A stretch of 64,000 nucleotides of DNA from Lachnospiraceae bacterium KM106-2 (GTDB lineage: Bacteria > Bacillota > Clostridia > Lachnospirales > Lachnospiraceae): assembly GCA_009731425.1 (NCBI GenBank), contig AP018794.1, positions 3,654,501 through 3,718,500 of the forward strand, in the 5' to 3' direction. The number at the start of each line of letters is the position of its first letter. The first letter of the stretch is position 1. Below are positions 52,156 through 61,297 of this stretch, in pieces. The translations under genes and the position numbers were made by a program. A model generated the notes under the pieces. That model was not told the origin of the DNA. It ran no database searches and was given only the letters and a program-made list of their open reading frames with translations.

Positions 52156-53409
52156 ATGGCTAATGTAAATCGTGAGGAAAAATCATATTCTTTTGTAGAA
52201 GAAAAGATATTACCAAAGAGAAAAAGAAGGGTAAAGAGAATTCTTTTTACAGTCTTGCAGGCTATTATATTTGGTGTAGTAAGCTGTTTCGTATTTATTT
52301 GTGCTTATCCCTATCTGTCGGATCTACTAGGGAAACCAAGTGAGCCGATTAAATTACCAAGTACAACGAGTGCGCCGGAGAAAACAGCCGTCCCAACTGC
52401 AACACCAAAACCAAGTGAGAGTCCAAAGGATAGAGATTCTATTTCAATCAGCGATATTAGAGAGACGCAGCGTCTCTACCAAGGAATCGCAAATGAGGTG
52501 AATCCATCGATTGTTACTGTTACAATGGTGAAAAAGGGTGTTGATCTATTCAATAATTCTTATGAAAATACGAATACTACATCGGGGATCATTCTAGCAA
52601 ATAGCGGAGAGAATATATTAATTTTAGTGGATTATAAACGTGTGAAAAACAGCAATAAAATTAAAGTAACGTTCCAAAATGACATAACGGTTGAAGGTAC
52701 CTTGTTTAATTCAAGTAAAGAGCTTGGAATAGCAGTTATTGCAGTGTCGGTTGATAAGCTTTCAGTATCTATGATCGAAGAAATTAAGGCTGCGAAATTA
52801 GGTGAGTCTTATGTTCTAGAAGAGGGAGATCCAATCATCGCTTTGGGAAATCCGAATGGATATATGTATTCTATGGAACAAGGAACCATTACAAATCAGG
52901 TACAATCAGCTTATATTACAGATCATAAAGTCGAACTTTTTAATACGAATATTGAAGATAATTCAAATGGAAATGGAATTATCGTAAATTTAGATGGAGA
53001 GATCATCGGATTGATTTCTCATACATTTAAGAAAGATTTAAATGAAAATATAAATACATGTTTAGCAATATCATCCGTAAAGCCAATTCTGGAGCTTCTG
53101 TTGAATAAGACTCAGATGGTTTACTTCGGAGTGGTTGCAAATGATGTTACAAGTGAGATTGCATCGATCATCGGCGTGGATAAGGGTGTTTATGTAACGG
53201 AAGTAGCAGCAGATTCACCTGCTTTCCAGGCAGGAATCATAACAGGCGATGTGATTCAGTCCATTGATGATAAGAATGTGGCAAGTATGACTTCTTTCTT
53301 TGATATCCTATCGGATTATCGAAAAGATGATACGATCAAGGTAAAAGTGATCCGCACCACAGATAACAAAAAAGAAGTAACCTTAAAAGTTACATTGAAA
53401 ACACACTAA
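52156..53409 (+). CDS. HtrA-like membrane protein lacking the catalytic triad (pseudoprotease)
   Basis: A 417-residue protein with a basic N-terminus, one membrane helix (~28-52), a Pro/Thr/Ser linker (~60-90), a trypsin-like domain (~100-310) and a C-terminal PDZ domain (~320-415, YVTEVAADSPAFQAGIITGDVIQSIDD). The fold of DegP/HtrA (S1C) is clear (NPSIVTVT, PIIALGNPNG, VNLDGEIIGLI). Catalytic positions are changed: the His region reads ILILVDYKRV, the Asp region ELGIAVIAV, and the GNSGGP motif reads NSNGNGI. It probably binds rather than cuts proteins. AAGGAG precedes the ATG. Confidence 0.82.
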   Translation: MANVNREEKSYSFVEEKILPKRKRRVKRILFTVLQAIIFGVVSCFVFICAYPYLSDLLGKPSEPIKLPSTTSAPEKTAVPTATPKPSESPKDRDSISISDIRETQRLYQGIANEVNPSIVTVTMVKKGVDLFNNSYENTNTTSGIILANSGENILILVDYKRVKNSNKIKVTFQNDITVEGTLFNSSKELGIAVIAVSVDKLSVSMIEEIKAAKLGESYVLEEGDPIIALGNPNGYMYSMEQGTITNQVQSAYITDHKVELFNTNIEDNSNGNGIIVNLDGEIIGLISHTFKKDLNENINTCLAISSVKPILELLLNKTQMVYFGVVANDVTSEIASIIGVDKGVYVTEVAADSPAFQAGIITGDVIQSIDDKNVASMTSFFDILSDYRKDDTIKVKVIRTTDNKKEVTLKVTLKTH

Positions 53410-53497
53410 TACTTCGGTAAAATTAGCTTTATAAAAGAAGTTAAGTAAGGTATAATGAAAAAAATGAAAGGTTTAAATAGAAAGGCAAGGTAGCAAC

Positions 53498-54445
53498 ATG
53501 AGATTTATTGCAGATTTACACGAGGGAGATATGGTGAATGAAACCTATCTATGTAAACAGAAACAAACCCTAAAGACAAAAGCGGGGAAGAGTTATTATT
53601 CTTTGCTATTACAAGATAAGACAGGAACTTTAGATGCAAAAGTATGGGAATTATCAAATGGAATTAATAACTTTGAAGCAATGGATTACATTCGTGTAGA
53701 AGGACAAGTTACATCTTTTCAGAATTCATTACAATTAAATGTTAAGAGAATTCGTGTGAGTCAGGAAGGAGAATATGTTCCTGCTGATTACTTGCCAACA
53801 TCATCAAAAGATATTAATCAGATGTATGAGGAACTTCTTCAATTTGCAGGAAGTATTCAGAATATATATTTAAAACAGTTAGTAGCAAGCTTTTTTGTGG
53901 ATGATAAAGATTTTAGAAAGGCATTTTGCTTCCATTCAGCAGCAAAGAGCGTTCATCATGGATTTATTGGTGGATTATTAGAACATACCTTAGGTGTTGT
54001 TCGTCTTAGCGATTATCTTGCAGCTCATTATCCAATCTTAAATCGTGATATTTTAATTTCTTCAGCTATGTTCCATGATATTGGAAAGATGGAGGAATTA
54101 TCAATATTCCCTGAGAATGATTATACGGATGATGGCCAGTTATTAGGTCACATCATGATTGGCGTAGAGAAGATCGGAGCAAGAATTCGTACAATCCCGA
54201 ATTTTCCACATAAACTTGCAAGTGAATTGAAACACTGTATTATAGCTCATCATGGAGAGTTGGAATATGGTTCTCCAAAGAAACCAGCAACAGCAGAGGC
54301 ATTAGCACTTAACTTTGCTGATAATGCAGATGCAAAATTGCAGACAATGCTTGAGATCTTTGAAGGTGCTCAAGATAATTCAGAATGGGTTGGATATAAT
54401 CGTTTCTTCGAAACGAATCTACGTCGTTCATCATTAAAAGAATAG
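53498..54445 (+). CDS. 3'-5' exoribonuclease YhaM-like (OB-fold plus HD domain)
   Basis: A 315-residue nuclease: N-terminal OB-fold (~residues 10-90, YSLLLQDKTGTLDAKVWE) and HD domain with His163 in LEHTLGVV, the His193-Asp194 pair in FHDIGKMEE, and a later metal His in IIAHHGELEYGSPKKP. B. subtilis YhaM degrades single-stranded RNA and DNA 3' to 5' and has the same order and length (~314). It stands 88 bp after the HtrA-like gene and 25 bp before the RlmD-type gene. Confidence 0.92.
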   Translation: MRFIADLHEGDMVNETYLCKQKQTLKTKAGKSYYSLLLQDKTGTLDAKVWELSNGINNFEAMDYIRVEGQVTSFQNSLQLNVKRIRVSQEGEYVPADYLPTSSKDINQMYEELLQFAGSIQNIYLKQLVASFFVDDKDFRKAFCFHSAAKSVHHGFIGGLLEHTLGVVRLSDYLAAHYPILNRDILISSAMFHDIGKMEELSIFPENDYTDDGQLLGHIMIGVEKIGARIRTIPNFPHKLASELKHCIIAHHGELEYGSPKKPATAEALALNFADNADAKLQTMLEIFEGAQDNSEWVGYNRFFETNLRRSSLKE

Positions 54446-54470
54446 AGAGTTAAATGAGGTTTTTGATCCT

Positions 54471-55865
54471 ATGATTAAGAAAAATGATATATTAGATATA
54501 ACAATTGATAGTCTGGGTTCAGAAGGCGAAGGCATTGGGCGTATTGAAGGATACGCCCTTTTTGTGAAAGACGCCTTGATCGGAGATAAAGTCCGTGTGA
54601 AGATCATGAAGATGAAAAAGTCTTATGGTTTTGCCAGATTGATGGAAGTGTTAGAGCCAAGTCCTTATCGTGTAGAGCCAGTCTGTCCAGTTGCCAGACA
54701 ATGTGGTGGATGTCAGCTTCAGCATTTGGATTATGAGAAACAGGTAGAGTATAAACAAGATAAAGTAAAGAACTGTTTAGAGCGAATTGGCAAGTTTAAT
54801 ATTGTGATGGAGGAATCCAAAGCAAATGATGAGAATACTATTTTTATGGAGCCGGCAATTGGAATGGAAAGTTCTTTTTATTATCGTAATAAAGCGCAGT
54901 TTCCAATGGGACTTGATAAGGATGGAAATGTAGTTACTGGTTTTTATGCAGCAAGATCTCATTCTATTATTCCAACAACAAATTGCTATATTCAAGCAGA
55001 GGTAAATAAGGAATTATTAACGATCGTGAAAGATTTCTTACAAGAGTTTGGCATTTCAACTTATGATGAGGAAAACCATAAGGGATTAGTCCGTCATATC
55101 TTAACTCGTGTGGGTTATACAACGAAAGAGATCATGGTCTGCCTGATCATCAATGGAGCGAAACTTCCTCATGCTGAGGAGTTAGTAGAACGTCTTACTA
55201 AGATCGAAGGTATGACAAGTATCTGCTTAAATGTCAATAAGGAAAAGACAAATGTTATTTTGGGAAATCAAGTGATTCCATTATGGGGACAAGATTATAT
55301 TACAGATTATATTGGTGATATTAAGTTCCAGATTTCTCCATTGTCTTTCTATCAAGTTAATCCGGTTCAGACGAAAGAATTATATTCTCAGGCACTTGAA
55401 TATGCTGATTTGACTGGAAATGAGATTGTTTGGGATATGTATTGTGGAATCGGAACGATTTCATTATTTCTAGCGAAGAAAGCAAAAAAAGTATACGGTG
55501 TTGAAATTGTATCTCAAGCGATTGAGGATGCAAAGAAAAATGCGCAGATCAATGAGATTACGAATGCTGAGTTCTTTGTTGGGGCAGCAGAAGAAGTAGT
55601 TCCAGAAAAATATAAGAAAGATCATATCAAAGCAGATGTGGTTGTGGTTGATCCACCAAGAAAAGGATGTGCAGAAAGCCTTCTCGAGACTATTGTTGCA
55701 ATGGAACCAAAGAGAGTAGTTTATGTATCCTGTGATCCGGCTACATTGGCAAGAGATTTAAGATACCTTGCAGATCATGGATTTAATGTAGTAAAAGCAA
55801 GAGCAGTCGATATGTTCCCAAATTCGGCACATGTGGAAAGCGTTGCTTTATTAGAAAGAAAATAA
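54471..55865 (+). CDS. 23S rRNA (uracil-5-)-methyltransferase, RlmD/RumA type
   Basis: A 464-residue SAM-dependent RNA m5U methyltransferase. Layout: TRAM domain (1-60, ITIDSLGSEGEGIGRIEGYALFV), iron-sulfur cysteines C-x5-C-x2-C (residues 72, 78, 81), SAM site VWDMYCGIGTISLFLAKKAKKVYGVE, DPPRKGC, and nucleophile Cys in VYVSCDPATLARD. Firmicutes often have two paralogues (RlmCD type), so the exact position(s) modified cannot be named. The start is ATG at 54471. A terminator follows. Confidence 0.93.
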   Translation: MIKKNDILDITIDSLGSEGEGIGRIEGYALFVKDALIGDKVRVKIMKMKKSYGFARLMEVLEPSPYRVEPVCPVARQCGGCQLQHLDYEKQVEYKQDKVKNCLERIGKFNIVMEESKANDENTIFMEPAIGMESSFYYRNKAQFPMGLDKDGNVVTGFYAARSHSIIPTTNCYIQAEVNKELLTIVKDFLQEFGISTYDEENHKGLVRHILTRVGYTTKEIMVCLIINGAKLPHAEELVERLTKIEGMTSICLNVNKEKTNVILGNQVIPLWGQDYITDYIGDIKFQISPLSFYQVNPVQTKELYSQALEYADLTGNEIVWDMYCGIGTISLFLAKKAKKVYGVEIVSQAIEDAKKNAQINEITNAEFFVGAAEEVVPEKYKKDHIKADVVVVDPPRKGCAESLLETIVAMEPKRVVYVSCDPATLARDLRYLADHGFNVVKARAVDMFPNSAHVESVALLERK

Positions 55866-55878
55866 GAATGAATATAAA

Positions 55879-55910
55879 AAATGCACTCAGAGATGAGTGC
55901 ATTTCTCTTT
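55879..55910 (+). terminator. Terminator after the rRNA methyltransferase
   Basis: AAATGCACTC (55879-55888) pairs exactly with GAGTGCATTT (55895-55904), 6-base loop, then CTCTTTTT. Confidence 0.85.
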
Positions 55911-55995
55911 TTATGAGAATTTTTTCACCATATCGAATACAGACAAAAAACAAATCATTTGATATGATACAGATAAATAAAGGAGTTGATAAGAA

Positions 55996-57108
55996 GTGAT
56001 AAATTTGAGGCTTGCAGAATTGCGAAAGAATCATCATCTTACACAACAAGAGTTAGGAGATGTTTTATCTGTTTCGTATCAGACAATTAGTAAGTGGGAA
56101 AATGGACAAGCATCGCCGGATATTTCTATGTTGCCACAACTTAGTGGATATTTTGGAGTATCAGTTGATGCCCTATTAGGACTTGTTCCGTTAGAACCAG
56201 AATATAGAGCATCCAATTCCGGAACAACAGAGTATTGGTCTAACCGTCTTACTTATTTGAAAAATACGAGAAAGACTATGTGGAATGAAGATTATTTTGA
56301 GTTTTTGGTGCATTTTGTATGGAAAATAGAAGAACCAATTACAGTACTAGACTGTGGATGTGGTTATGGGGCAATTGGATTGATGCTGATGCCATTGCTT
56401 CCGGCAGGAAGTAAGTACATAGGAATTGATTTTACAAAGAACATGATCGATGAAGCAAAAGAGCTCTTTAGCAGAGCGAAATATGACGCAGAGTTTATTC
56501 TGACGAATATACTCGAATTTGATTCATCCAAGAAATATGATATGGTAATTAGTCAGGCAGTGCTTCGTCATGTTAATAATGGAGTAAAATATCTTCAAAG
56601 AATGGAAGAGTTAACTAAGAAAGGCGGTCTGCTGATCAGTTTAGAGTGTAATCGAGAATTTGAGGCGGATGGACTATTTATTGATGGGATGGATTATTCG
56701 TACTTATGTTGTCATGATGGATTAAAAAAGTTATGGGCAACAGAACTAGAGAAACAAAATAGAGACTATTCGATTGCTATGAAAATTCCGCATTATATGA
56801 AGAGAATGGGACTTTCAAATATCGGGTGTAGGATGAATGATAAAGTTACTGTGATAGAACCAAGTGATGCGGAGTATGAGATGATTTTAGAAAGTATTAT
56901 CTCTGCGGACTATTGGAAGAGTGAAAAGACAGAGACAGAGATGGAAGAAGATATTGCATATTTTATGAATCATGGGATGTCCAGATTGGAAGCGGAACGT
57001 TATTGTGATCAACAAAATGGTATTGTTAGATTTTTAAAAGAACATCGGGAAAAGGTGAGTTTGACAAAGACAACAGGGATAATGATCTCTTACGGTTGGA
57101 AAAAATAA
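55996..57108 (+). CDS. XRE HTH domain fused to a SAM-dependent methyltransferase
   Basis: A 370-residue two-domain protein. Residues 1-65 are an HTH_3 domain (LAELRKNHHLTQQELGDVLS, SYQTISKWENGQASPDISML). After a linker, residues ~105-260 form a class I methyltransferase with the SAM motif VLDCGCGYGAIGLML, the acidic loop IGIDFTKNMIDEA, and SQAVLRHVNNGVKYLQRM. The last ~100 residues are not recognised. The start is GTG at 55996 with AAAGGAG upstream; TTG 56005 is an alternative. It may regulate transcription in response to methyl-group status or modify a small molecule; the substrate is unknown. Confidence 0.85.
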   Translation: MINLRLAELRKNHHLTQQELGDVLSVSYQTISKWENGQASPDISMLPQLSGYFGVSVDALLGLVPLEPEYRASNSGTTEYWSNRLTYLKNTRKTMWNEDYFEFLVHFVWKIEEPITVLDCGCGYGAIGLMLMPLLPAGSKYIGIDFTKNMIDEAKELFSRAKYDAEFILTNILEFDSSKKYDMVISQAVLRHVNNGVKYLQRMEELTKKGGLLISLECNREFEADGLFIDGMDYSYLCCHDGLKKLWATELEKQNRDYSIAMKIPHYMKRMGLSNIGCRMNDKVTVIEPSDAEYEMILESIISADYWKSEKTETEMEEDIAYFMNHGMSRLEAERYCDQQNGIVRFLKEHREKVSLTKTTGIMISYGWKK

Positions 57109-57251
57109 TTTGGTTAAGCTATACATAAAAATCATATATTTTTCTATAAAAATACGAATTGAAGTTTTAACAAAAGATGTTATTCTGTTTTATATAGGAA
57201 TCAAGTGAGATAAGTTTGATTTCTGTAAATTACTAGATGGAGGAATTACAT

Positions 57252-59441
57252 ATGGGGATTCGTGTATTGGGACAAGAAAAGCTATTTATGATTGAAACAG
57301 ATCATACTATGTACCAGATGAAAGTAGATGAATATGGGGTATTACAACATCTATGGTATGGTAAAAAGACGGGATGTAATATGGATTATCTTTATGATTA
57401 TCCGGATCTTGGATTCGCAGGAAATATTGATGAGGCGGGGAATCGAAGAACCTATTCTCTAAATACACTGCCACAGGAATATAGCACAGATGGAATTGGT
57501 GACTTTCGACTTTCGGCATTAGCTATCAAACATCAGGATGGCAGTCAGGCACTTGATCTAAGATATCAATCTTATGAGATCAAGGATGTGAAAGATGATA
57601 TACCAGGTCTACCATCTGCTTATGCTGGGAAAGAGAAGGCCCAGACATTGGAGATTACACTACAAGATATGGTAACGAAAGTTCAGGTCATCTTAAAATA
57701 TAGTGTGATAGGATCGTTAGATGTGATCATGAGAAGCACAGTAATAAGGAATGCTGGAGAGAGTAAGATTACAATACAAAAAGCTTCTAGTTTATGTTTG
57801 GATCTTGCCTATGGAGAATGGGAATGGGTACATTTTCATGGCAGACATGCTATGGAGCGGCAGATGGAGAGGATGCCGATCATGCATGGAATACAGGAGA
57901 GCAGTAGCAAAAGAGGAACTTCTAGTCATCAGCAAAATCCAACGGTATTGTTATGTCAGAAATATTGTACGGAAACATCAGGCGAGTGTTTTGGAGCAGC
58001 ACTTGTTTATAGTGGAAACTTTCAAACACAGATCGAGTGCGATCAGTTAAGTCAGATCAGACTTGTCATGGGAATTCATCCAGATTCTTTTGAATGGCAG
58101 TTGTCAAATGGAGAAGAATTCTATACACCTGAAGTTATACTATCCTATTCATCTCAAGGATTTGGTCAGTTATCTACTAATTTTCATAAGATAATCAGAC
58201 AGCATATTTGCAGAGGAAAGTATAAAGAGATTGCAAGACCTGTGTTGATCAATAACTGGGAGGCAACTTATTTTGACTTTAATGACAATAAATTATTAAA
58301 GATTGCAAATGAGGCAGCGAGATTGGGTGTTGATATGCTCGTCATGGATGATGGCTGGTTTGGAAAAAGGGAAGATGATACCTCTGGACTTGGTGATTGG
58401 TTTGTAAATGAACAGAAATTAAAAGGCGGTCTTGGAAAACTTGTTGAGCAAATAAATGAACTCGGAATAAAATTTGGTATTTGGTTTGAGCCTGAAATGA
58501 TTTCTGAGGATAGTGAATTATATCGAAATCATTCGGAATGGGTGATTCAGATTCCAGGAAGAAAACCAGTGAGAGGACGATATCAATTAGTGCTTGATAT
58601 GACAAGAAAAGATGTACGAGATTATTTATTCGAAGTGATCAGTGAAGTTTTGCATAGTGCAAATATCGAATATGTAAAATGGGATATGAATCGAAGTATT
58701 TGTGATCTCTACTCGTTAGAACTTCCTTCTGACCGACAAGGTGAGTTTTCGCATCGATATGTATTGGGTGTATATGAGTTGCTAGAACGATTAATAAATG
58801 AATTCCCAGACATCTTATTTGAGGGTTGCAGCGGAGGCGGCGGAAGATTTGATGCCGGTATGCTTTACTATACTCCACAGATCTGGTGCAGCGATAATAC
58901 GGACGCCTATGATCGTGTGAAGATTCAATATGGTACATCATTTTTCTATCCAATGTCTACGATCGGTTCCCACATTTCAGCAGTTCCTAATCACCAAACG
59001 GGACGTGTGACTTCGATTGAGACGAGAGCCGTAGTTGCCATGGCAGGGAGCTTTGGCTACGAGTTGGATTTAAATCGATTATCGGAGGAAGAGAAGGAAC
59101 TTGTTAAATCTCAGATCACACAGTTTAAGAAGTATGATCCGTTGATCCATAAGGGAACTTATTATCGATTAAGTAATCCGATGAAGGAACCATTTGGAGT
59201 TTGGGAATATGTATCGGAAGATAAGAAAGAAGCATTGGTGCAAGGAGTTATATTCCGTACAGAAGCAAGCTCTCTTCGTTATCGAATTTGCCTAAGAGGA
59301 TTAGAGGAAACCATGCAGTATGAATTAGTGGGTACAGAACAAAGCTATTCTGGACAAGCATTAATGAATGGTGGTGTTCTCCTTCCAAGAACTTGGGGAG
59401 ATTACGCGCCAATTGAACTTTATTTTCGAGCAATGGACTAA
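57252..59441 (+). CDS. Alpha-galactosidase (GH36)
   Basis: A 729-residue cytoplasmic enzyme of family GH36, which removes alpha-1,6-galactose from raffinose, stachyose or melibiose. It has an N-terminal beta-sandwich (~1-330), then the catalytic barrel with MDDGWFGKREDDTSGLGDW and GIWFEPEMISEDS, nucleophile Asp478 in YVKWDMNRS, acid/base Asp548 in WCSDNTDAYD, and a C-terminal beta domain. The ATG at 57252 has GGAGG seven bases upstream; the ATG at 57237 would include it. It stands alone, without a transporter gene beside it. Confidence 0.95.
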   Translation: MGIRVLGQEKLFMIETDHTMYQMKVDEYGVLQHLWYGKKTGCNMDYLYDYPDLGFAGNIDEAGNRRTYSLNTLPQEYSTDGIGDFRLSALAIKHQDGSQALDLRYQSYEIKDVKDDIPGLPSAYAGKEKAQTLEITLQDMVTKVQVILKYSVIGSLDVIMRSTVIRNAGESKITIQKASSLCLDLAYGEWEWVHFHGRHAMERQMERMPIMHGIQESSSKRGTSSHQQNPTVLLCQKYCTETSGECFGAALVYSGNFQTQIECDQLSQIRLVMGIHPDSFEWQLSNGEEFYTPEVILSYSSQGFGQLSTNFHKIIRQHICRGKYKEIARPVLINNWEATYFDFNDNKLLKIANEAARLGVDMLVMDDGWFGKREDDTSGLGDWFVNEQKLKGGLGKLVEQINELGIKFGIWFEPEMISEDSELYRNHSEWVIQIPGRKPVRGRYQLVLDMTRKDVRDYLFEVISEVLHSANIEYVKWDMNRSICDLYSLELPSDRQGEFSHRYVLGVYELLERLINEFPDILFEGCSGGGGRFDAGMLYYTPQIWCSDNTDAYDRVKIQYGTSFFYPMSTIGSHISAVPNHQTGRVTSIETRAVVAMAGSFGYELDLNRLSEEEKELVKSQITQFKKYDPLIHKGTYYRLSNPMKEPFGVWEYVSEDKKEALVQGVIFRTEASSLRYRICLRGLEETMQYELVGTEQSYSGQALMNGGVLLPRTWGDYAPIELYFRAMD

Positions 59442-59446
59442 GAAAT

Positions 59447-59490
59447 AAAAAACAGACTGTTATGGCATAAAGCCTAACAGCCTGTTTTTT
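59447..59490. terminator. Bidirectional terminator between convergent genes
   Basis: Nested arms AAAACAG/CTGTTTT, CTGTTA/TAACAG and GGC/GCC form a long stem with one mismatch and an ATAAA loop, with A- and T-runs at the ends. Confidence 0.85.
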
Positions 59491-59495
59491 ATTGT

Positions 59496-60443
59496 CTAAT
59501 GATCTAAAATGGTTTCTTCTTTAGATGCAGGGCGGAAGATAAGCAGTGCTGATGAAATAAGGATGATACTTCCGAGTGTTACTTCGATAGGATAGAGCCA
59601 TAATCCATCTACTTTCAGTATCATTGGCAAAAGTGCAATGGCACCGGCAGGAGGAAAGTAAGTCTGCATTTTCTCAAATAAAGCGTATAAGCAGATGATC
59701 GCTAATGTGCCAGCCAGAGTCAGTGGTAAACCTAACATTTGATCTATTAGAATTCTCGCAAGAAAACCGAACAATGCGGCGCTGCAAATAAGAGTAATAA
59801 TCTTATAGGGATATTTTCTTGCTTTACTTTCGACAAAGGAGAATTCAACAAAAGTTACGATTACTGGCGGTGCTATGAAATAGTATTGGTGTGTATAGAT
59901 TGGAAGATAACTTAGTATGGCGATTACAAGCAAGCGAATAACCCAGGTGAGAAACTGCTCTTTTTGATCAGTTCGTTCTTCTATGTAGGGGCGATGCTCT
60001 TTGTGCTGATTCTTTTCTAAAAGCGCTTGGATAAGAGCAATCATGATCGTCATAATACTTACTGAGATCGGATAGATAAAAGAAGTTGTCCCAAGTAAGA
60101 TTGGAAGAATACAAGCGGATATCATAGGAACAAGGGAAGTGGCGCTGATGATCAGAGAGACTCCGGTGAAGCAAAAGGCCGCTAATACTTGAAAGTAGAC
60201 TGGAATGGTGGCGTATCGAACCAGTATGATTCCAAAGAACGCAGAGAGTGTCATAAGTAAGATCAGACGAGAACGACTTACGTTCCATGGCTGCAAGTTG
60301 ACGCTCCATGCCCCGATCACAAGTGCAGCAATCTCGGGAAAGATGATCTCCTTTTCTTGCGTAAGTTCTGCGATAAGCAGCATAAGTAATATCATTATGA
60401 TTGAGTAAGAAATTCGTCGTTTTTTATATATATTCTTGTTCAT
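59496..60443 (-). CDS. HPP-like multi-pass membrane protein
   Basis: A 315-residue membrane protein with about ten hydrophobic segments in two halves around a charged loop (~145-165, EKNQHKEHRPYIEERTDQKEQ). The second half ends in TYFPPAGAIALLPMIL, similar to the HPP family motif (HPPAGA...LLP), members of which transport nitrite in plastids. The first half has a parallel FPEIAALVIGAWSVN. Function in bacteria is not known. GGAGGAC precedes the ATG on the minus strand. Confidence 0.65.
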   Translation of the reverse strand: MNKNIYKKRRISYSIIMILLMLLIAELTQEKEIIFPEIAALVIGAWSVNLQPWNVSRSRLILLMTLSAFFGIILVRYATIPVYFQVLAAFCFTGVSLIISATSLVPMISACILPILLGTTSFIYPISVSIMTIMIALIQALLEKNQHKEHRPYIEERTDQKEQFLTWVIRLLVIAILSYLPIYTHQYYFIAPPVIVTFVEFSFVESKARKYPYKIITLICSAALFGFLARILIDQMLGLPLTLAGTLAIICLYALFEKMQTYFPPAGAIALLPMILKVDGLWLYPIEVTLGSIILISSALLIFRPASKEETILDH

Positions 60444-60556
60444 TATGTCCTCCTAGTTAAAAAATTAACATAGTTATTGTAACTAATTTACTACATAAAT
60501 TCCAGCATTATAACAAAATTCATAGAAATTTATGGATTATTTGGTTCTTTCGTGTA

Positions 60557-60585
60557 TTGATATATTGAGATTCCTATGATAAAAT
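60557..60585 (+). promoter_or_regulatory. Promoter of the P-loop kinase-like gene
   Basis: TTGATA, 17-bp spacer, TAAAAT with TGA before it (extended -10), 31 bp ahead of the ATG. Confidence 0.7.
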
Positions 60586-60616
60586 GTTCCAAGTTATACT
60601 AAAAGGAGAATAAGTT

Positions 60617-61180
60617 ATGAAACATTTAATTTTGGTTACTTCACCACCAGCATGTGGGAAGACATTTGTAACAAAGTCATTGGCAAAAGCATTGCCTAAC
60701 TGTGTGTATTTGGACAAAGATACCTTAATTGTTTTATCTAAGCAGATCTTTGTTGTAGCAAATCAGGAATATAATAGAAGTTCCGATTTCTTTGAAGAAA
60801 ACATCAGGAATTATGAGTATGATTGTACGATGGAATTAGCATTCGAAGCACTTGATTACAACGATACTGTGTTAATTAATGCTCCATTTACAAGAGAAAT
60901 TAGAGACAAAGAGTACATTGCTTCTCTTCGCGAAAAATTAGCTCAAAAAGATGCTGAATTAGTAGTGGTATGGGTAAGCACAGACAAAGAAGTTTGCCAC
61001 CAAAGAATGATTAAGAGAAATTCCGATCGTGATACTTGGAAGTTAGAGCATTGGGATGAGTACATGGCAAAACAAAACTTTAATCAACCAGACATTGAAG
61101 GATTAGTTGTATTTAATAATAACTCTGAAGATGAGTTTAATCAATCAATCCGAGAGACAGTTAATTTGTTAAAGAAGTAG
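60617..61180 (+). CDS. P-loop ATP-binding protein, AAA_33/zeta-toxin-like kinase fold
   Basis: A 187-residue cytosolic P-loop protein. The Walker A-like motif reads SPPACGKT, with Ser in place of the usual first Gly. A short acidic strand VYLDKDTL follows, then ALDYNDTVLINAPF (Walker B-like), VVWVSTDKEVCHQRMIKRNSDRD (lid arginines) and a C-terminal strand VVFNNNS. The layout fits small-molecule or nucleoside kinases of the AAA_33 group. There is no antitoxin gene beside it, which argues against a zeta toxin. AAAGGAG precedes the ATG, and it has its own promoter. Confidence 0.75.
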   Translation: MKHLILVTSPPACGKTFVTKSLAKALPNCVYLDKDTLIVLSKQIFVVANQEYNRSSDFFEENIRNYEYDCTMELAFEALDYNDTVLINAPFTREIRDKEYIASLREKLAQKDAELVVVWVSTDKEVCHQRMIKRNSDRDTWKLEHWDEYMAKQNFNQPDIEGLVVFNNNSEDEFNQSIRETVNLLKK

Positions 61181-61222
61181 ATTGAATAATGAAAATGAAA
61201 GACCTCAACGAAGCATTTTACG

Positions 61223-61272
61223 ATAGCCACGTGCGAAGTTGTTTATTATTATTTTACTGAAAACGTGGCTAT
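61223..61272. terminator. Inverted repeat between convergent genes, possible terminator
   Basis: ATAGCCACGT (61223-61232) and ACGTGGCTAT (61263-61272) are exact reverse complements with a 30-base AT-rich loop. No T-run follows on the plus strand. Probably 3'-end structure for the flanking convergent genes. Confidence 0.4.
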
Positions 61273-61297
61273 AATTTACGAAAAGATAAGAAATACG

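Noticed and set aside
60617..61180. Zeta-type toxin of a toxin-antitoxin pair
   Set aside because: No antitoxin gene lies next to it, and the Walker A and lid fit general small-molecule kinases equally well.
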